Shown in pieces: positions 1 through 8,661 of a stretch of 64,000 nucleotides of DNA (position 1 is the first letter of the stretch; each line of letters starts with the position of its first letter). A program made the translations under genes and the position numbers. The DNA lies in contig JBDNFW010000044.1 in assembly GCA_041689615.1 (NCBI GenBank), positions 30,374 through 94,373 of the forward strand, written 5' to 3'. The stretch is from UBA7359 sp041689615 (lineage in GTDB: Bacteria > Pseudomonadota > Gammaproteobacteria > Eutrophobiales > Eutrophobiaceae). The notes beneath the pieces are model-generated. The model saw only the letters and a list, made by a program, of their open reading frames with translations. It did not search any database and was not told where the DNA came from.

Positions 1-404
1 ATGGCTTGTTGTAGCTCAGCAGAATTGCTGTCAAAACGCTGTTGATTAATCGCATAGCCCTGAATCAAATAATCTTTTAAGCGTTGTGTGGCCCAAATAC
101 GAAATTGGGTACCTCTTTTCGATTTAACGCGATAACCTACAGAAATGACGACATCCAAATTGTAGTGCTTCACTGAATAAGATTTGCCGTCTTCAGCAGT
201 TGTCCGGAAATTCCGGACAACTGAATCCTCTACCAACTCACTCTCTTTAAAAATATTACGAATATGCTCAGAAATGGTTCGTTTATTTTTATCAAACAAA
301 TCTACCATTTGCGACTGACTCAACCAGACAGTATCCTGTTCACCATCTAGCCGCACTTCCACTTGTTGATTTTCGGTTTCATAAATCAATATTTCATTTT
401 TCAT
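1..404 (-). CDS. RhuM family protein (3' part beyond left edge)
   Basis: Partial gene reading leftwards from ATG at 402-404. About 134 codons are visible and the frame is open to the window edge. The start (MKNEILIYETENQQVEVRL) and the stretch TVWLSQSQMVDLFDKNKRT match the N-terminal region of the RhuM virulence/accessory family, including the conserved SVKHYNLDVVISVGYRV block. Family members often sit beside type I restriction genes; their biochemical role is not established. Here it follows hsdS by 17 bases on the same strand and is probably cotranscribed with hsdM-hsdS. The hsdR gene of this system is expected beyond the edge but cannot be seen. Family assignment is fairly safe; function is unknown. 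Confidence 0.8.
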   Translation of the reverse strand, partial: MKNEILIYETENQQVEVRLDGEQDTVWLSQSQMVDLFDKNKRTISEHIRNIFKESELVEDSVVRNFRTTAEDGKSYSVKHYNLDVVISVGYRVKSKRGTQFRIWATQRLKDYLIQGYAINQQRFDSNSAELQQA

Positions 405-421
405 CGTTCACCTTCCTTGTG

Positions 422-2233
422 TCATTTAACATACTTACCACGTCCTACTGGTTCCAGGCTTTGGCCACGAATCCATTCAATGGCTATAAAGAAACGTTTT
501 CTGGGAATATTTAACTTACTCTCATGCCAATTCTCTCTTGCTGCCAAGACAATCGCTTCATCTGTAATCTCTACCTTTTCCAATAACAAATTATTCCAGG
601 CCGCATAAACTGTTGCAAAAATCTCAGCTCTCTCAGTATTCATTTTCACCATTAAACGAATCAAGTTATCAACATCCGTGTTCTGTTTTGCTAATGCAGC
701 CCTTGTCTTCTCAACTAATTTATTAAATTGGCTTTTCTTGATAAGTCGATAGCCCGAGGCTTCATTTCCAGTGAACTCAAAAAAACCAGCTTTCTTTGCT
801 CTTGGCTCTACTTTCTTTTTAAAGCGCTGATAGTCATTTGGCCCTGCCGCATCTTGAATTGGATTACGGCCTAAATTAATACCTAAAAGTGCTTCTGTCA
901 TATGCGCAATCTTTTCTGCTTTAACATGACCAAATTGATTTTCTTTCCCTTCTTTCTCATGCTGCAAATAGGCAATACTAAGAATGCCTGCATGTAAATC
1001 CGTTGTACTGATATTAGGGATAGTTATAGGGAAAGGAATTACATTTGAACTGTCCGTGTTATCAGCCGTTAACTGACCAGAAAAAGCTTTTTGCAGGATG
1101 GATTTTTTTAGTTCTTCTAGCCTTTTTAATTTTGAATAATATATATATTCAATACGATTAATTTTATTACTCATATCATCAATAGACTCAAGCAATTTTT
1201 CTTGTACCTTCGGATTAGAAGGAAACGTAATGACTACATTCTTTAAGCTTGTATTGCTCAAATTTTTCATCGTCGCGCCAGTCGCTACTTTTTCTAAGTC
1301 TTTACGATACTTTGAAGATCGTAACAAACTTGTCAAGTAATACGGATTAAGAATATTTGACGGCTTAATATAGAAACAACCCGTTCCACATATATAACCT
1401 TCTTGATCTTTTTCAACAACAGCACAACGCCCTATTTCACCACGCCGACTAATAACAACATCACCAGACGAAAGAACATATGTTTTTAATCTATCAACTG
1501 TTTCGGCACTAACCGTTTTGGAATTATTTGGAATAATTATATCACCTACAATATTAATCGGATTTACCAATGGAATTCCTCCTTCTACATAATCCGACTT
1601 ATGCAGCATTGAACCAAATGGTCCAGTCGAAACTGAAGTAACAGCACCTTGTAATTTGGTTTCAACCCATCCATCTCCACTTTGGCTAAACATTTGCTGC
1701 AAATAGCTTTCAAATAATTCGCGGGCATTTTTTAGATTTTGTTCGGCATTAGCGCGAGCTTTGTCGATGTCAACAAAGGTTTGATCGAGAATAGCGACGA
1801 TGCGCTTTTGTTCGGATAACGGTGGGAGAGGAAAGTCAAAAGTTAAAACCTCCTTCACATTCGCTCTAGGCATTCTGGCACCAGTACAAGTTTTATCTAT
1901 AGCTTCAACAACTGGGCGACTTGTAAACCAATAAAAAAGAAACTTCTTGCTAACTAAACTAGATGGCTTTAAAGGAAAAATTTCAGAGGAACAATGCCCC
2001 TCAAACTCTGGAACTAGAACCTTATTCAGATATGGTCGCAAACGCCCATATAAAATATGATCTGTCGAAAATCGAAATGTAGAACTAGCTACAGTCTTTG
2101 GTGTTAAATCGCCAATAAATTTACCAGTATGACCTTCAATATCCTCCATACCAATGTAAGGCAAATCACCTTCTCTAAATTGAGTTTTTTCTATAACACA
2201 AACATCACTAAGTTTTTTTACTTCCCAGCCCAT
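422..2233 (-). CDS. hsdS: Type I restriction-modification specificity subunit HsdS with C-terminal extension
   Basis: The DNA-recognition subunit of a type I RM enzyme, 603 residues. Two target-recognition halves are visible: residues about 1-150 ending in the conserved helix motif PLPPLSEQKRIVAILDQ, and about 190-390 ending in a second helical segment (LKRLEELKKSILQKAFSGQL). Typical HsdS proteins are 390-460 residues; here about 185 further residues follow (about 415-603). They look helical and charged, with blocks such as AEKIAHMTEALLGINLGRN and RKRFFIAIEWIRGQSL. I do not recognise that domain. The start overlaps the hsdM stop by one base, so translation is probably coupled. The gene supplies sequence specificity for both methylation and cleavage. 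Confidence 0.92.
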   Translation of the reverse strand: MGWEVKKLSDVCVIEKTQFREGDLPYIGMEDIEGHTGKFIGDLTPKTVASSTFRFSTDHILYGRLRPYLNKVLVPEFEGHCSSEIFPLKPSSLVSKKFLFYWFTSRPVVEAIDKTCTGARMPRANVKEVLTFDFPLPPLSEQKRIVAILDQTFVDIDKARANAEQNLKNARELFESYLQQMFSQSGDGWVETKLQGAVTSVSTGPFGSMLHKSDYVEGGIPLVNPINIVGDIIIPNNSKTVSAETVDRLKTYVLSSGDVVISRRGEIGRCAVVEKDQEGYICGTGCFYIKPSNILNPYYLTSLLRSSKYRKDLEKVATGATMKNLSNTSLKNVVITFPSNPKVQEKLLESIDDMSNKINRIEYIYYSKLKRLEELKKSILQKAFSGQLTADNTDSSNVIPFPITIPNISTTDLHAGILSIAYLQHEKEGKENQFGHVKAEKIAHMTEALLGINLGRNPIQDAAGPNDYQRFKKKVEPRAKKAGFFEFTGNEASGYRLIKKSQFNKLVEKTRAALAKQNTDVDNLIRLMVKMNTERAEIFATVYAAWNNLLLEKVEITDEAIVLAARENWHESKLNIPRKRFFIAIEWIRGQSLEPVGRGKYVK

Positions 2234-3702
2234 TAACCAACAACCTTTTGAATACTACTCAAAATATCTTCACTTGCTTTATCCAAGGCTATAATCTCTT
2301 CAATAATTACTGAAGGTTCACGCACCACAACTTCATCATCAATATTAGGATTCTTAACGGATAAGTCCCAAGTAGTTTCATCAATTTCACTGACATTAAA
2401 TGACCATGACTGTTCTGAATCAGCAAACGTTTTTTGTACCTTAACAAAGTCTTTTAGATCGTTGTCGTTAAGCGGATTGGTTTTACCTAAAGAACGACCT
2501 ACATCTAATTGGTAGTACCAGACCTTTTGCGTTGGCTCGCCTTTTTCAAAAAACAATACGACGGTTTTAACACCAGCACCGAGAAATGTTTTTGCGGGAC
2601 AATCGAGTACAGTATGCAGGTTACAGTTTTCCAATAATTCTTTACGCAAAGCTATTGCTGCGTTATCGGTATTTGACAGGAAAGTGTTTTTAATGACGAT
2701 TGCCGCACGACCACCGGGTTTCAACATCTTCATAAAATGTTGTAAAAACAAAAAGGCGGTCTCGCCGGTTTTAATGGTGAAGTTTTGTTGCACTTCTTTA
2801 CGCTCTTTGCCACCAAAGGGGGGATTGGCAAGAATAATATTGTGTTGTTGGCTTGGTTGTATGTCGGCAATGTTTTCAGCCAGTGTATTGGTATGTAATA
2901 CATTAGGTGCTTCGATACCGTGCAAGATCATATTCATAATTGCGATGACATACGCCAGTGATTTTTTCTCTTTTGCGTAGAAGGTTTTTTCTTGCAGGGT
3001 TTTTAGTTTAGACGTTGATAATTGTTTTTTAGTTGCGCCGCCTTGTCGTAAATAATCAAACGCTTCGCAAAGAAAGCCCGCTGATCCTGCTGCGCCATCA
3101 TAAATCGTTTCGCCGATTTTTGGTTGGACAACATCAATCATGGCGCGAATAAGTGGACGCGGCGTGTAGTATTCACCACCATTACGACCGGCATTGCCCA
3201 TGTTTTTTATTTTGCTTTCGTACAGATGTGACAGCTCGTGTTTTTCTTCCTGCGAGCGAAAATGTAATTCGTCTACTTTTTCCAGTGCATCTCGTAGGGA
3301 ATAACCACTCTGGATCTTGTTTTTGATCTCGCCAAAGATTTCGCCAATCTTGTATTCAATCGTATTCGGATCGGTCGCACGTTGTTTAAATCCTTTTAAG
3401 TAGGGAAATAACTCACCATCGACATAGTCCATTAAGTCTGATCCAGTAAGCGCATTGTTATGATCAAACTGTCCTTCTGCATCTTTCGGTGCCGCCCAGT
3501 TACCCCAACGATGCTGTTCATCAATGATGTATTGGTATTCTTTATCTTCTAATTCTGCTTGCAGGAATTTTTCGTGCTCAAGATCATCTAGGTATCTAAG
3601 GAACAACATCCACGAGGTTTGCTCGGTATAATCCAGTTCACTGGAGCAACCTGCGTCTTTGTGCAGTATGTCGTCGATGTTTTTAAAGGTTTGTTCAAAC
3701 AT
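2233..3702 (-). CDS. hsdM: Type I restriction-modification DNA methyltransferase subunit HsdM
   Basis: Adenine N6-methyltransferase subunit, 489 residues. It has the N-terminal HsdM helical domain (about 1-150), the SAM-binding motif DGAAGSAGF at residues 202-210 and the catalytic NPPF at 293-296, followed by the usual C-terminal region. It works with HsdS as an M2S1 methyltransferase and with HsdR as the restriction complex. It is the first gene of the minus-strand unit hsdM-hsdS-rhuM. The sequence differs from the HsdM fragment at the right edge of the window, so the two RM systems are separate. Upstream lies a 466-base gap holding an inverted repeat and the divergent iscR promoter region. 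Confidence 0.95.
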   Translation of the reverse strand: MFEQTFKNIDDILHKDAGCSSELDYTEQTSWMLFLRYLDDLEHEKFLQAELEDKEYQYIIDEQHRWGNWAAPKDAEGQFDHNNALTGSDLMDYVDGELFPYLKGFKQRATDPNTIEYKIGEIFGEIKNKIQSGYSLRDALEKVDELHFRSQEEKHELSHLYESKIKNMGNAGRNGGEYYTPRPLIRAMIDVVQPKIGETIYDGAAGSAGFLCEAFDYLRQGGATKKQLSTSKLKTLQEKTFYAKEKKSLAYVIAIMNMILHGIEAPNVLHTNTLAENIADIQPSQQHNIILANPPFGGKERKEVQQNFTIKTGETAFLFLQHFMKMLKPGGRAAIVIKNTFLSNTDNAAIALRKELLENCNLHTVLDCPAKTFLGAGVKTVVLFFEKGEPTQKVWYYQLDVGRSLGKTNPLNDNDLKDFVKVQKTFADSEQSWSFNVSEIDETTWDLSVKNPNIDDEVVVREPSVIIEEIIALDKASEDILSSIQKVVG

Positions 3703-3794
3703 TTATAGTTCTTCTCATGACCGCGATCTATGGGGCTTATTGCCATCTTATTTTGTACTTTAATTCACTGCTGTCTCTTTTACTTAACAGGTGA

Positions 3795-3888
3795 TCATAC
3801 CCGCGTCGGCGGGAAACCAGTGGATTATGTCATCACGCTAATCAATATCGTACTGGGACTTACTGGATACCCGCCGACGCGGGTATGA
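3795..3888. repeat. Inverted-repeat intergenic element (arms of about 27 bp)
   Basis: Arms at 3795-3821 and 3862-3888 are near-perfect inverted copies (TCATACCCGCGTCGGCGGG with CCAGT inward), separated by 40 bases. The GC-rich arms contrast with the AT-rich surroundings. The form is that of REP-like or small non-autonomous mobile palindromes common between proteobacterial genes. It lies in the 466-base gap between hsdM (leftward) and iscR (rightward), near the boundary of the RM island. The rest of that gap shows only the IscR-like box described separately. Confidence 0.8.
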
Positions 3889-4097
3889 CGAACGTTATTT
3901 ATATCTTACTCGTAAACTCTTTCAACTACGCTTCCCGGATAAGATTAAGTAAGGTCCTGTTCACTTTGGATCTCTCATCTCTAAAATTCCTTTTATAGAC
4001 TAATAAGCCATTAATCCTATCATGCATGAAATCCATAACCCATTGAAATTCATATATATTTAAATAAGAATAATTCCCGACTAAACTAATCAACTAT

Positions 4098-4122
4098 ATA
4101 CTTGACTAATTTACTAGGTTAT
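4098..4122 (+). promoter_or_regulatory. IscR type-1-like operator and -35 region of the suf operon
   Basis: A 25-base site beginning ATACTTGACT and ending in GGTTAT fits the known IscR type 1 palindrome with a few mismatches in its right half. A TTGACT -35 hexamer (4102-4107) is embedded in the site; the matching -10 is weak (AATCTT at 4126-4131 is the best candidate). The site lies 47 bases upstream of the iscR start. By analogy with E. coli, holo-IscR would repress its own operon here. Inference from sequence match only. Confidence 0.6.
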
Positions 4123-4168
4123 GTGAATCTTGCTGCCCCGTTTAAGGGCATATTGAGAGAAAACGACG

Positions 4169-4633
4169 ATGAAAATGACAACAAAAGGACGATATGCGGT
4201 AACCGCGATGCTGGATTTGGCGCTGCATGATGGCGATGGACCAGTAAATTTGTCTGAGATTTCTCAACGTCAGGATATTTCTCTGACTTATCTCGAACAA
4301 TTGTTCGGCAAGTTAAGACGGCATGGATTAATAGAAAGCGCACGCGGTCCGGGTGGCGGCTATCGATTGGCAATGAATCCGGATGAAATCAGTATTGCCA
4401 AAGTTGTTTATTCGGTTGATGAACCAATCGATATTACCCGCTGCGGTGGTAAACAAAATTGTCAGAACGACGAACGTTGTTTAACGCATGATCTATGGAT
4501 GGAATTGAATCGTCACGTTTCTGATTTTTTAAACGGCATTACATTGGGCGATTTGATTCAACGAAATAATGTAAAGAAAGTATCAGAACGACAAGACGTC
4601 ATCTTAATGCAACTACACAAACAGAAGCACTAA
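4169..4633 (+). CDS. iscR: Rrf2-family Fe-S regulator IscR
   Basis: Transcriptional regulator of Fe-S cluster assembly, 154 residues. The N-terminal winged helix begins MKMTTKGRYAVTAMLDLALH, and the cluster ligands C92, C98, C104 and H107 fall at the same positions as in E. coli IscR. That supports both the start codon and a [2Fe-2S] sensor role. It heads the suf genes rather than an isc operon, an arrangement seen in bacteria that rely on SUF alone. An IscR-like box upstream suggests autoregulation. The next gene starts 5 bases after its stop. Confidence 0.95.
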   Translation: MKMTTKGRYAVTAMLDLALHDGDGPVNLSEISQRQDISLTYLEQLFGKLRRHGLIESARGPGGGYRLAMNPDEISIAKVVYSVDEPIDITRCGGKQNCQNDERCLTHDLWMELNRHVSDFLNGITLGDLIQRNNVKKVSERQDVILMQLHKQKH

Positions 4634-4638
4634 ATATT

Positions 4639-4992
4639 ATGAATAATGAAATGACAATTAATCTGACTGACAGTGCAAAAGAGCACATACAGAAAGTTCT
4701 CGCAAAAGATGAGAACGGTATTGGCTTGCGTGTTGGTGTTAAAACAACCGGTTGTTCCGGCTATCAATACGTAATTGAAACGGCCAAAGAAATTAACGAT
4801 GAAGATAAACAGATTGAATCGAATGGTGTCAAAATCATAGTCGATGAACAAAGTTTGCGTTATCTCGCCGGCACTGAACTCGACTTTACTCGAGAAGGTT
4901 TGAACTCAGGTTTTAAATTCAAGAATCCAAACGTAGAAGAGTCTTGTGGTTGTGGCGAAAGCTTTAACCTTAAAGAAGGTGTGGAGAAATAA
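4639..4992 (+). CDS. sufA: A-type iron-sulfur carrier protein (SufA/IscA/ErpA family)
   Basis: Fe-S carrier of 117 residues that would pass assembled clusters to apoproteins. The three family cysteines are present: C39 (TTGCSGYQY) and C103/C105 in the C-terminal CGCGESF motif. It sits between iscR and sufB with short gaps, so a SufA role is likely from context. Sequence alone does not separate SufA, IscA and ErpA. A second ATG four codons in (residue 5) could also serve as the start. Confidence 0.88.
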   Translation: MNNEMTINLTDSAKEHIQKVLAKDENGIGLRVGVKTTGCSGYQYVIETAKEINDEDKQIESNGVKIIVDEQSLRYLAGTELDFTREGLNSGFKFKNPNVEESCGCGESFNLKEGVEK

Positions 4993-4994
4993 AC

Positions 4995-6443
4995 ATGTCT
5001 ACTAATAGTGAAAAGATGGAAGAGCTTGTTGGCAAAGAATATGAACATGGCTTTGTTACCGACATTGATTCCGACACTGTAGCAGCGGGTCTTAGCGAAG
5101 AAACTATTGCTTTTATCTCTGCAAAAAAAGAAGAGCCTGAATGGTTACTCAAATGGCGATTAAAAGCCTATCGTCACTGGTTAACGATGGAAGACCCAAC
5201 CTGGGCGCATCTTGATATAGAACATATCGACTATCAGGCGATCTCTTATTATTCAGCGCCAAAGAAAAAAGGTGACGGCCCACAGAGTCTGGACGAAGTC
5301 GATCCAAAATTATTAGAGACTTATGAAAAGCTAGGTATTCCACTTCAAGAACAAAAATTTTTAGCAGGTGTTGCAGTTGACGCTGTGTTTGATAGTGTTT
5401 CTGTTGCAACAACATTCAAAGGCAAACTTGCAGATGCGGGTGTTATTTTCTGTTCTTTTTCTGAGGCGGTTAAAGAACATCCTGAACTCGTTAAAAAATA
5501 TTTAGGTACCGTTGTACCTGCAGCGGATAATTTTTTCGCGGCATTAAACTCCGCCGTATTTACTGATGGTTCATTTGTTTATATTCCAAAAGGCGTACGT
5601 TGCCCGATGGAATTATCAACATACTTTAGAATTAATGCATCAAACACCGGACAATTTGAACGCACCTTGATCATTGCTGATGAAGCTAGCCATGTCAGTT
5701 ATCTTGAAGGCTGTACTGCGCCGATGCGCGATGAAAACCAGTTACACGCTGCTGTGGTCGAGTTAGTTGCGTTAGAAGACGCACAAATAAAATACTCGAC
5801 TGTTCAAAACTGGTATCCCGGTGATGAAAATGGTGTTGGCGGCATTTATAACTTTGTAACCAAACGTGCGGATTGCCGCGGTAATAATTCAAAAGTGTCA
5901 TGGACACAAGTTGAAACGGGTTCGGCGATCACCTGGAAATATCCAAGTTGTATTTTGAAAGGCGATAACTCGGTTGGTGAGTTTTATTCAGTTGCCGTAA
6001 CTAATAATCATCAACAAGCCGATACCGGCACGAAGATGATTCATATTGGCAAGAACACGCGTAGCACGATTATCTCAAAAGGTATTTCTGCAAAGAAAGC
6101 GCAACAAGCCTATCGAGGATTGGTAAAAATAAGTAAGAGTGCTGAAAACGCCAGAAACTATACCCAATGTGATTCTTTATTAATGGGTGACCAATGTGGC
6201 GCACATACCTTCCCTTATATCGAAGTTAAAAATTCAACCGCGACTGTCGAACATGAAGCTACGACATCGAAAATTGGTGATGATCAATTGTTTTACTGCT
6301 TACAACGCGGCATCAAAGAAGAAGATGCTATCAACATGATCGTTAATGGCTTTTGCAAAGAAGTCTTTAAAGAATTACCAATGGAGTTTGCTGTTGAAGC
6401 GCAAAAATTATTAGGCATTACTCTCGAAGGTGCGGTCGGTTAA
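4995..6443 (+). CDS. sufB: Fe-S cluster scaffold component SufB
   Basis: Core scaffold subunit of the SufBCD complex, 482 residues, close to the family length of about 480-495. The C-terminal beta-helix region carries the conserved GDQCGAHTFPYIE segment, with the sulfur-accepting cysteine, and VEHEATTSKIGDDQLFYC. SufB receives persulfide sulfur from SufS via SufU or a SufE-type partner and builds the cluster with SufC and SufD. It starts 2 bases after sufA. A 122-base gap to sufC follows, unusual in this otherwise tight operon, and contains a palindromic repeat. Confidence 0.97.
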   Translation: MSTNSEKMEELVGKEYEHGFVTDIDSDTVAAGLSEETIAFISAKKEEPEWLLKWRLKAYRHWLTMEDPTWAHLDIEHIDYQAISYYSAPKKKGDGPQSLDEVDPKLLETYEKLGIPLQEQKFLAGVAVDAVFDSVSVATTFKGKLADAGVIFCSFSEAVKEHPELVKKYLGTVVPAADNFFAALNSAVFTDGSFVYIPKGVRCPMELSTYFRINASNTGQFERTLIIADEASHVSYLEGCTAPMRDENQLHAAVVELVALEDAQIKYSTVQNWYPGDENGVGGIYNFVTKRADCRGNNSKVSWTQVETGSAITWKYPSCILKGDNSVGEFYSVAVTNNHQQADTGTKMIHIGKNTRSTIISKGISAKKAQQAYRGLVKISKSAENARNYTQCDSLLMGDQCGAHTFPYIEVKNSTATVEHEATTSKIGDDQLFYCLQRGIKEEDAINMIVNGFCKEVFKELPMEFAVEAQKLLGITLEGAVG

Positions 6444-6472
6444 TTATTATTTACAGGAATAAACAATGTTCA

Positions 6473-6542
6473 CTTGCAATTGCGACTGTATCGCTTAGAG
6501 CGCCTACTGTTGATGCAAGTATTTCCGCCTTCCATGGCGGTC
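6473..6542 (-). repeat. Palindromic repeat of the CCGCC...GGCGG family between sufB and sufC
   Basis: On the minus strand the unit reads GACCGCCATGGAAGGCGG followed by a copy-specific hairpin whose arms are ACTTGCA (minus) and TGCAAGT. The same core occurs at 22146-22161 and 34922-34937, each followed by a different hairpin. It interrupts the sufB-sufC spacing and could act as an RNA structure within the operon transcript. A short Cys-rich reading frame at 6466-6498 overlaps it. Confidence 0.7.
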
Positions 6543-6565
6543 AAACAAATATGAGATAAAAACTT

Positions 6566-7318
6566 ATGTTAAATATTAAAAATTTACACGCAAAGGTTGA
6601 AGACAAGGAAATACTGAAAGGCTTAAACCTGAATGTTAAAGCTGGCGAAGTACATGCCATTATGGGGCCAAACGGTTCAGGCAAAAGTACGCTAGCTAAT
6701 GTCCTCGCGGGTAAAAATGGTTATGAAGTAACTAAAGGTAGCGTTGAATATGAAGGTAAAGATTTGCTTGAACTCGCACCCGAAGAACGTGCATGGGCAG
6801 GTGTATTTCTCGCTTTTCAATATCCAGTTGAAATTCCCGGTGTGAATAATGTTTACTTATTAAAAGCGGCGGTTAATGCCATACGTAAAAATCGTGGCGA
6901 ACAAGAACTGGATGCGGTTGAGTTCTTAGCCCTGGTTAAAGAAAAAATGAAGCTGGTTAAGATGAAAGAAGATTTACTTAATCGTGCCGTTAATGAAGGT
7001 TTCTCTGGTGGCGAGAAGAAACGAAACGAAATTTTTCAGATGGCTGTTCTTGAACCTAAGCTGGCTATTCTTGATGAAACGGACTCAGGCCTTGATATTG
7101 ATGCATTGAAAATTGTTGCTGAAGGGGTCAATAGTTTACGTAGTCCAGAACGTTCCATTATTTTAGTTACACATTACCAACGTTTACTGGATTACATTAA
7201 GCCTGATCATGTTCATGTATTAAGTAACGGAAAAATTATTAAGTCTGGCGGCCCTGAACTTGCGCTCGAACTTGAAGAAAAGGGTTACGACTGGCTCGAA
7301 GAGATTGAAGCTGCATGA
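6566..7318 (+). CDS. sufC: Fe-S assembly ATPase SufC
   Basis: ABC-type ATPase of the SufBCD complex, 250 residues. Walker A GPNGSGKST is at residues 34-42, the signature SGGEKK at 147-152, and Walker B LAILDE with the family-specific DSGLD just after. ATP hydrolysis drives conformational change of SufB-SufD during cluster assembly in the cytoplasm. Its stop overlaps the sufD start by 4 bases (ATGA), implying coupled translation. Confidence 0.97.
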   Translation: MLNIKNLHAKVEDKEILKGLNLNVKAGEVHAIMGPNGSGKSTLANVLAGKNGYEVTKGSVEYEGKDLLELAPEERAWAGVFLAFQYPVEIPGVNNVYLLKAAVNAIRKNRGEQELDAVEFLALVKEKMKLVKMKEDLLNRAVNEGFSGGEKKRNEIFQMAVLEPKLAILDETDSGLDIDALKIVAEGVNSLRSPERSIILVTHYQRLLDYIKPDHVHVLSNGKIIKSGGPELALELEEKGYDWLEEIEAA

Positions 7319-8661
7319 GCCAAGACCAGATGAACAATAATATTCAACATTACCTCAATGATTTTGAGCAGCTTGACGATAACGTTAAATCTGATTGGTT
7401 TTCGGAACAGCGCAAGTCAGCATTAAATCTTTTTAAAGAAACCGGCTTTCCTCGCACACGCCAGGAAAACTGGAAATACACTGACACGCGCCCTATAGCA
7501 AAAAAATCTTTTTCTTATACTAATAATCAATCTGTATCGATTAGTACAGAAGAAATTGATGCGATTCGATTTCAAGGACTTGATTGCTACGAATTAGTTT
7601 TTGTTAATGGCGTTTATTCTAAAGAACATTCTCGTATTGATGGCTTACCTGAGGGTACTGTTATTGAAAACATGGCAGATGCACTTGCGAAAGACAGCGA
7701 GTTATTAAAAAAACATTTAGCACAATACGCAGATAATAAAGTTAGTCCGTTTACTGCATTGAATACGGCATTCATCCAACACGGCACTTATATCGATGTG
7801 CCGAAGAACACTGTTATTGAAAAACCAATCAATGTTTTATATCTATCAAAAGAGTCTGCTAAGCCATTTGCTGCTCACACAAGAAACTTAATCGTCATGA
7901 GCGAGCATTCGGAAGCAACTCTGATCGAAAGTTATATCGGTCTTGATGATGCAAATTATTTTACCAATACCGTTACCGAAGTTTCATTAGCTCCTTCGGC
8001 CATACTCAAGCATTATAAAATTCAACAGGAAAGTTTGAATGCTTATCACATTGGTAACCTAAATGTGGTACAGGGCAAAGACAGTCGCTTTGAATCAAAT
8101 TCAATTTCGCTGGGTGGCTCTCTGGTTCGAAATGATATTAATGGGCAACTTGCTGCCGAAGGCGCAAGCATTGTTATGAATGGTCTATACATGACTAATA
8201 ATAAACAACACGTTGATAACCATACGCGTGTCGATCATTTAAAACCTAATACCCACAGTTCAGAAAATTACCGTGGCGTATTGAACGGTAAAAGTCGTGC
8301 TGTATTTAATGGCAAGGTTGTTGTTCATCCGCAAGCACAAAAAATTGAAGCACACCAAAACAACGCTAATCTATTGTTGTCTGATGATGCTGAGATCGAC
8401 ACCAAGCCTGAACTGGAAATTTATGCTGACGATGTTAAATGCAGTCATGGTGCTACTGTCGGTCAACTGGATCAAAATATGTTGTTCTATCTTCGTTCAC
8501 GTGCGATTGATGAAGAAACTGCGAAAAGTCTTTTAACTTATGCTTTTGCTGATGAAGTAATCAGGGACATTAGTTTTGCACCAGTCAAAAATAGACTTGA
8601 ATATTTAATCGTCGGTCGCTTACCCGATGCTGATTTAATTCGTGAGTTTACCAATGAATAG
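7315..8661 (+). CDS. sufD: Fe-S assembly protein SufD
   Basis: SufB paralogue of 448 residues that forms the SufBC2D scaffold and is linked to iron acquisition for the cluster. The family blocks PRTRQENWKYTDTRP near the N-terminus and SHGATVGQLDQNMLFYLRSR near the C-terminus are clear. The first ATG overlaps sufC by 4 bases, and its 3' end overlaps the preferred sufS start by 8 bases. Nothing unusual in length or composition. Confidence 0.96.
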   Translation: MSQDQMNNNIQHYLNDFEQLDDNVKSDWFSEQRKSALNLFKETGFPRTRQENWKYTDTRPIAKKSFSYTNNQSVSISTEEIDAIRFQGLDCYELVFVNGVYSKEHSRIDGLPEGTVIENMADALAKDSELLKKHLAQYADNKVSPFTALNTAFIQHGTYIDVPKNTVIEKPINVLYLSKESAKPFAAHTRNLIVMSEHSEATLIESYIGLDDANYFTNTVTEVSLAPSAILKHYKIQQESLNAYHIGNLNVVQGKDSRFESNSISLGGSLVRNDINGQLAAEGASIVMNGLYMTNNKQHVDNHTRVDHLKPNTHSSENYRGVLNGKSRAVFNGKVVVHPQAQKIEAHQNNANLLLSDDAEIDTKPELEIYADDVKCSHGATVGQLDQNMLFYLRSRAIDEETAKSLLTYAFADEVIRDISFAPVKNRLEYLIVGRLPDADLIREFTNE

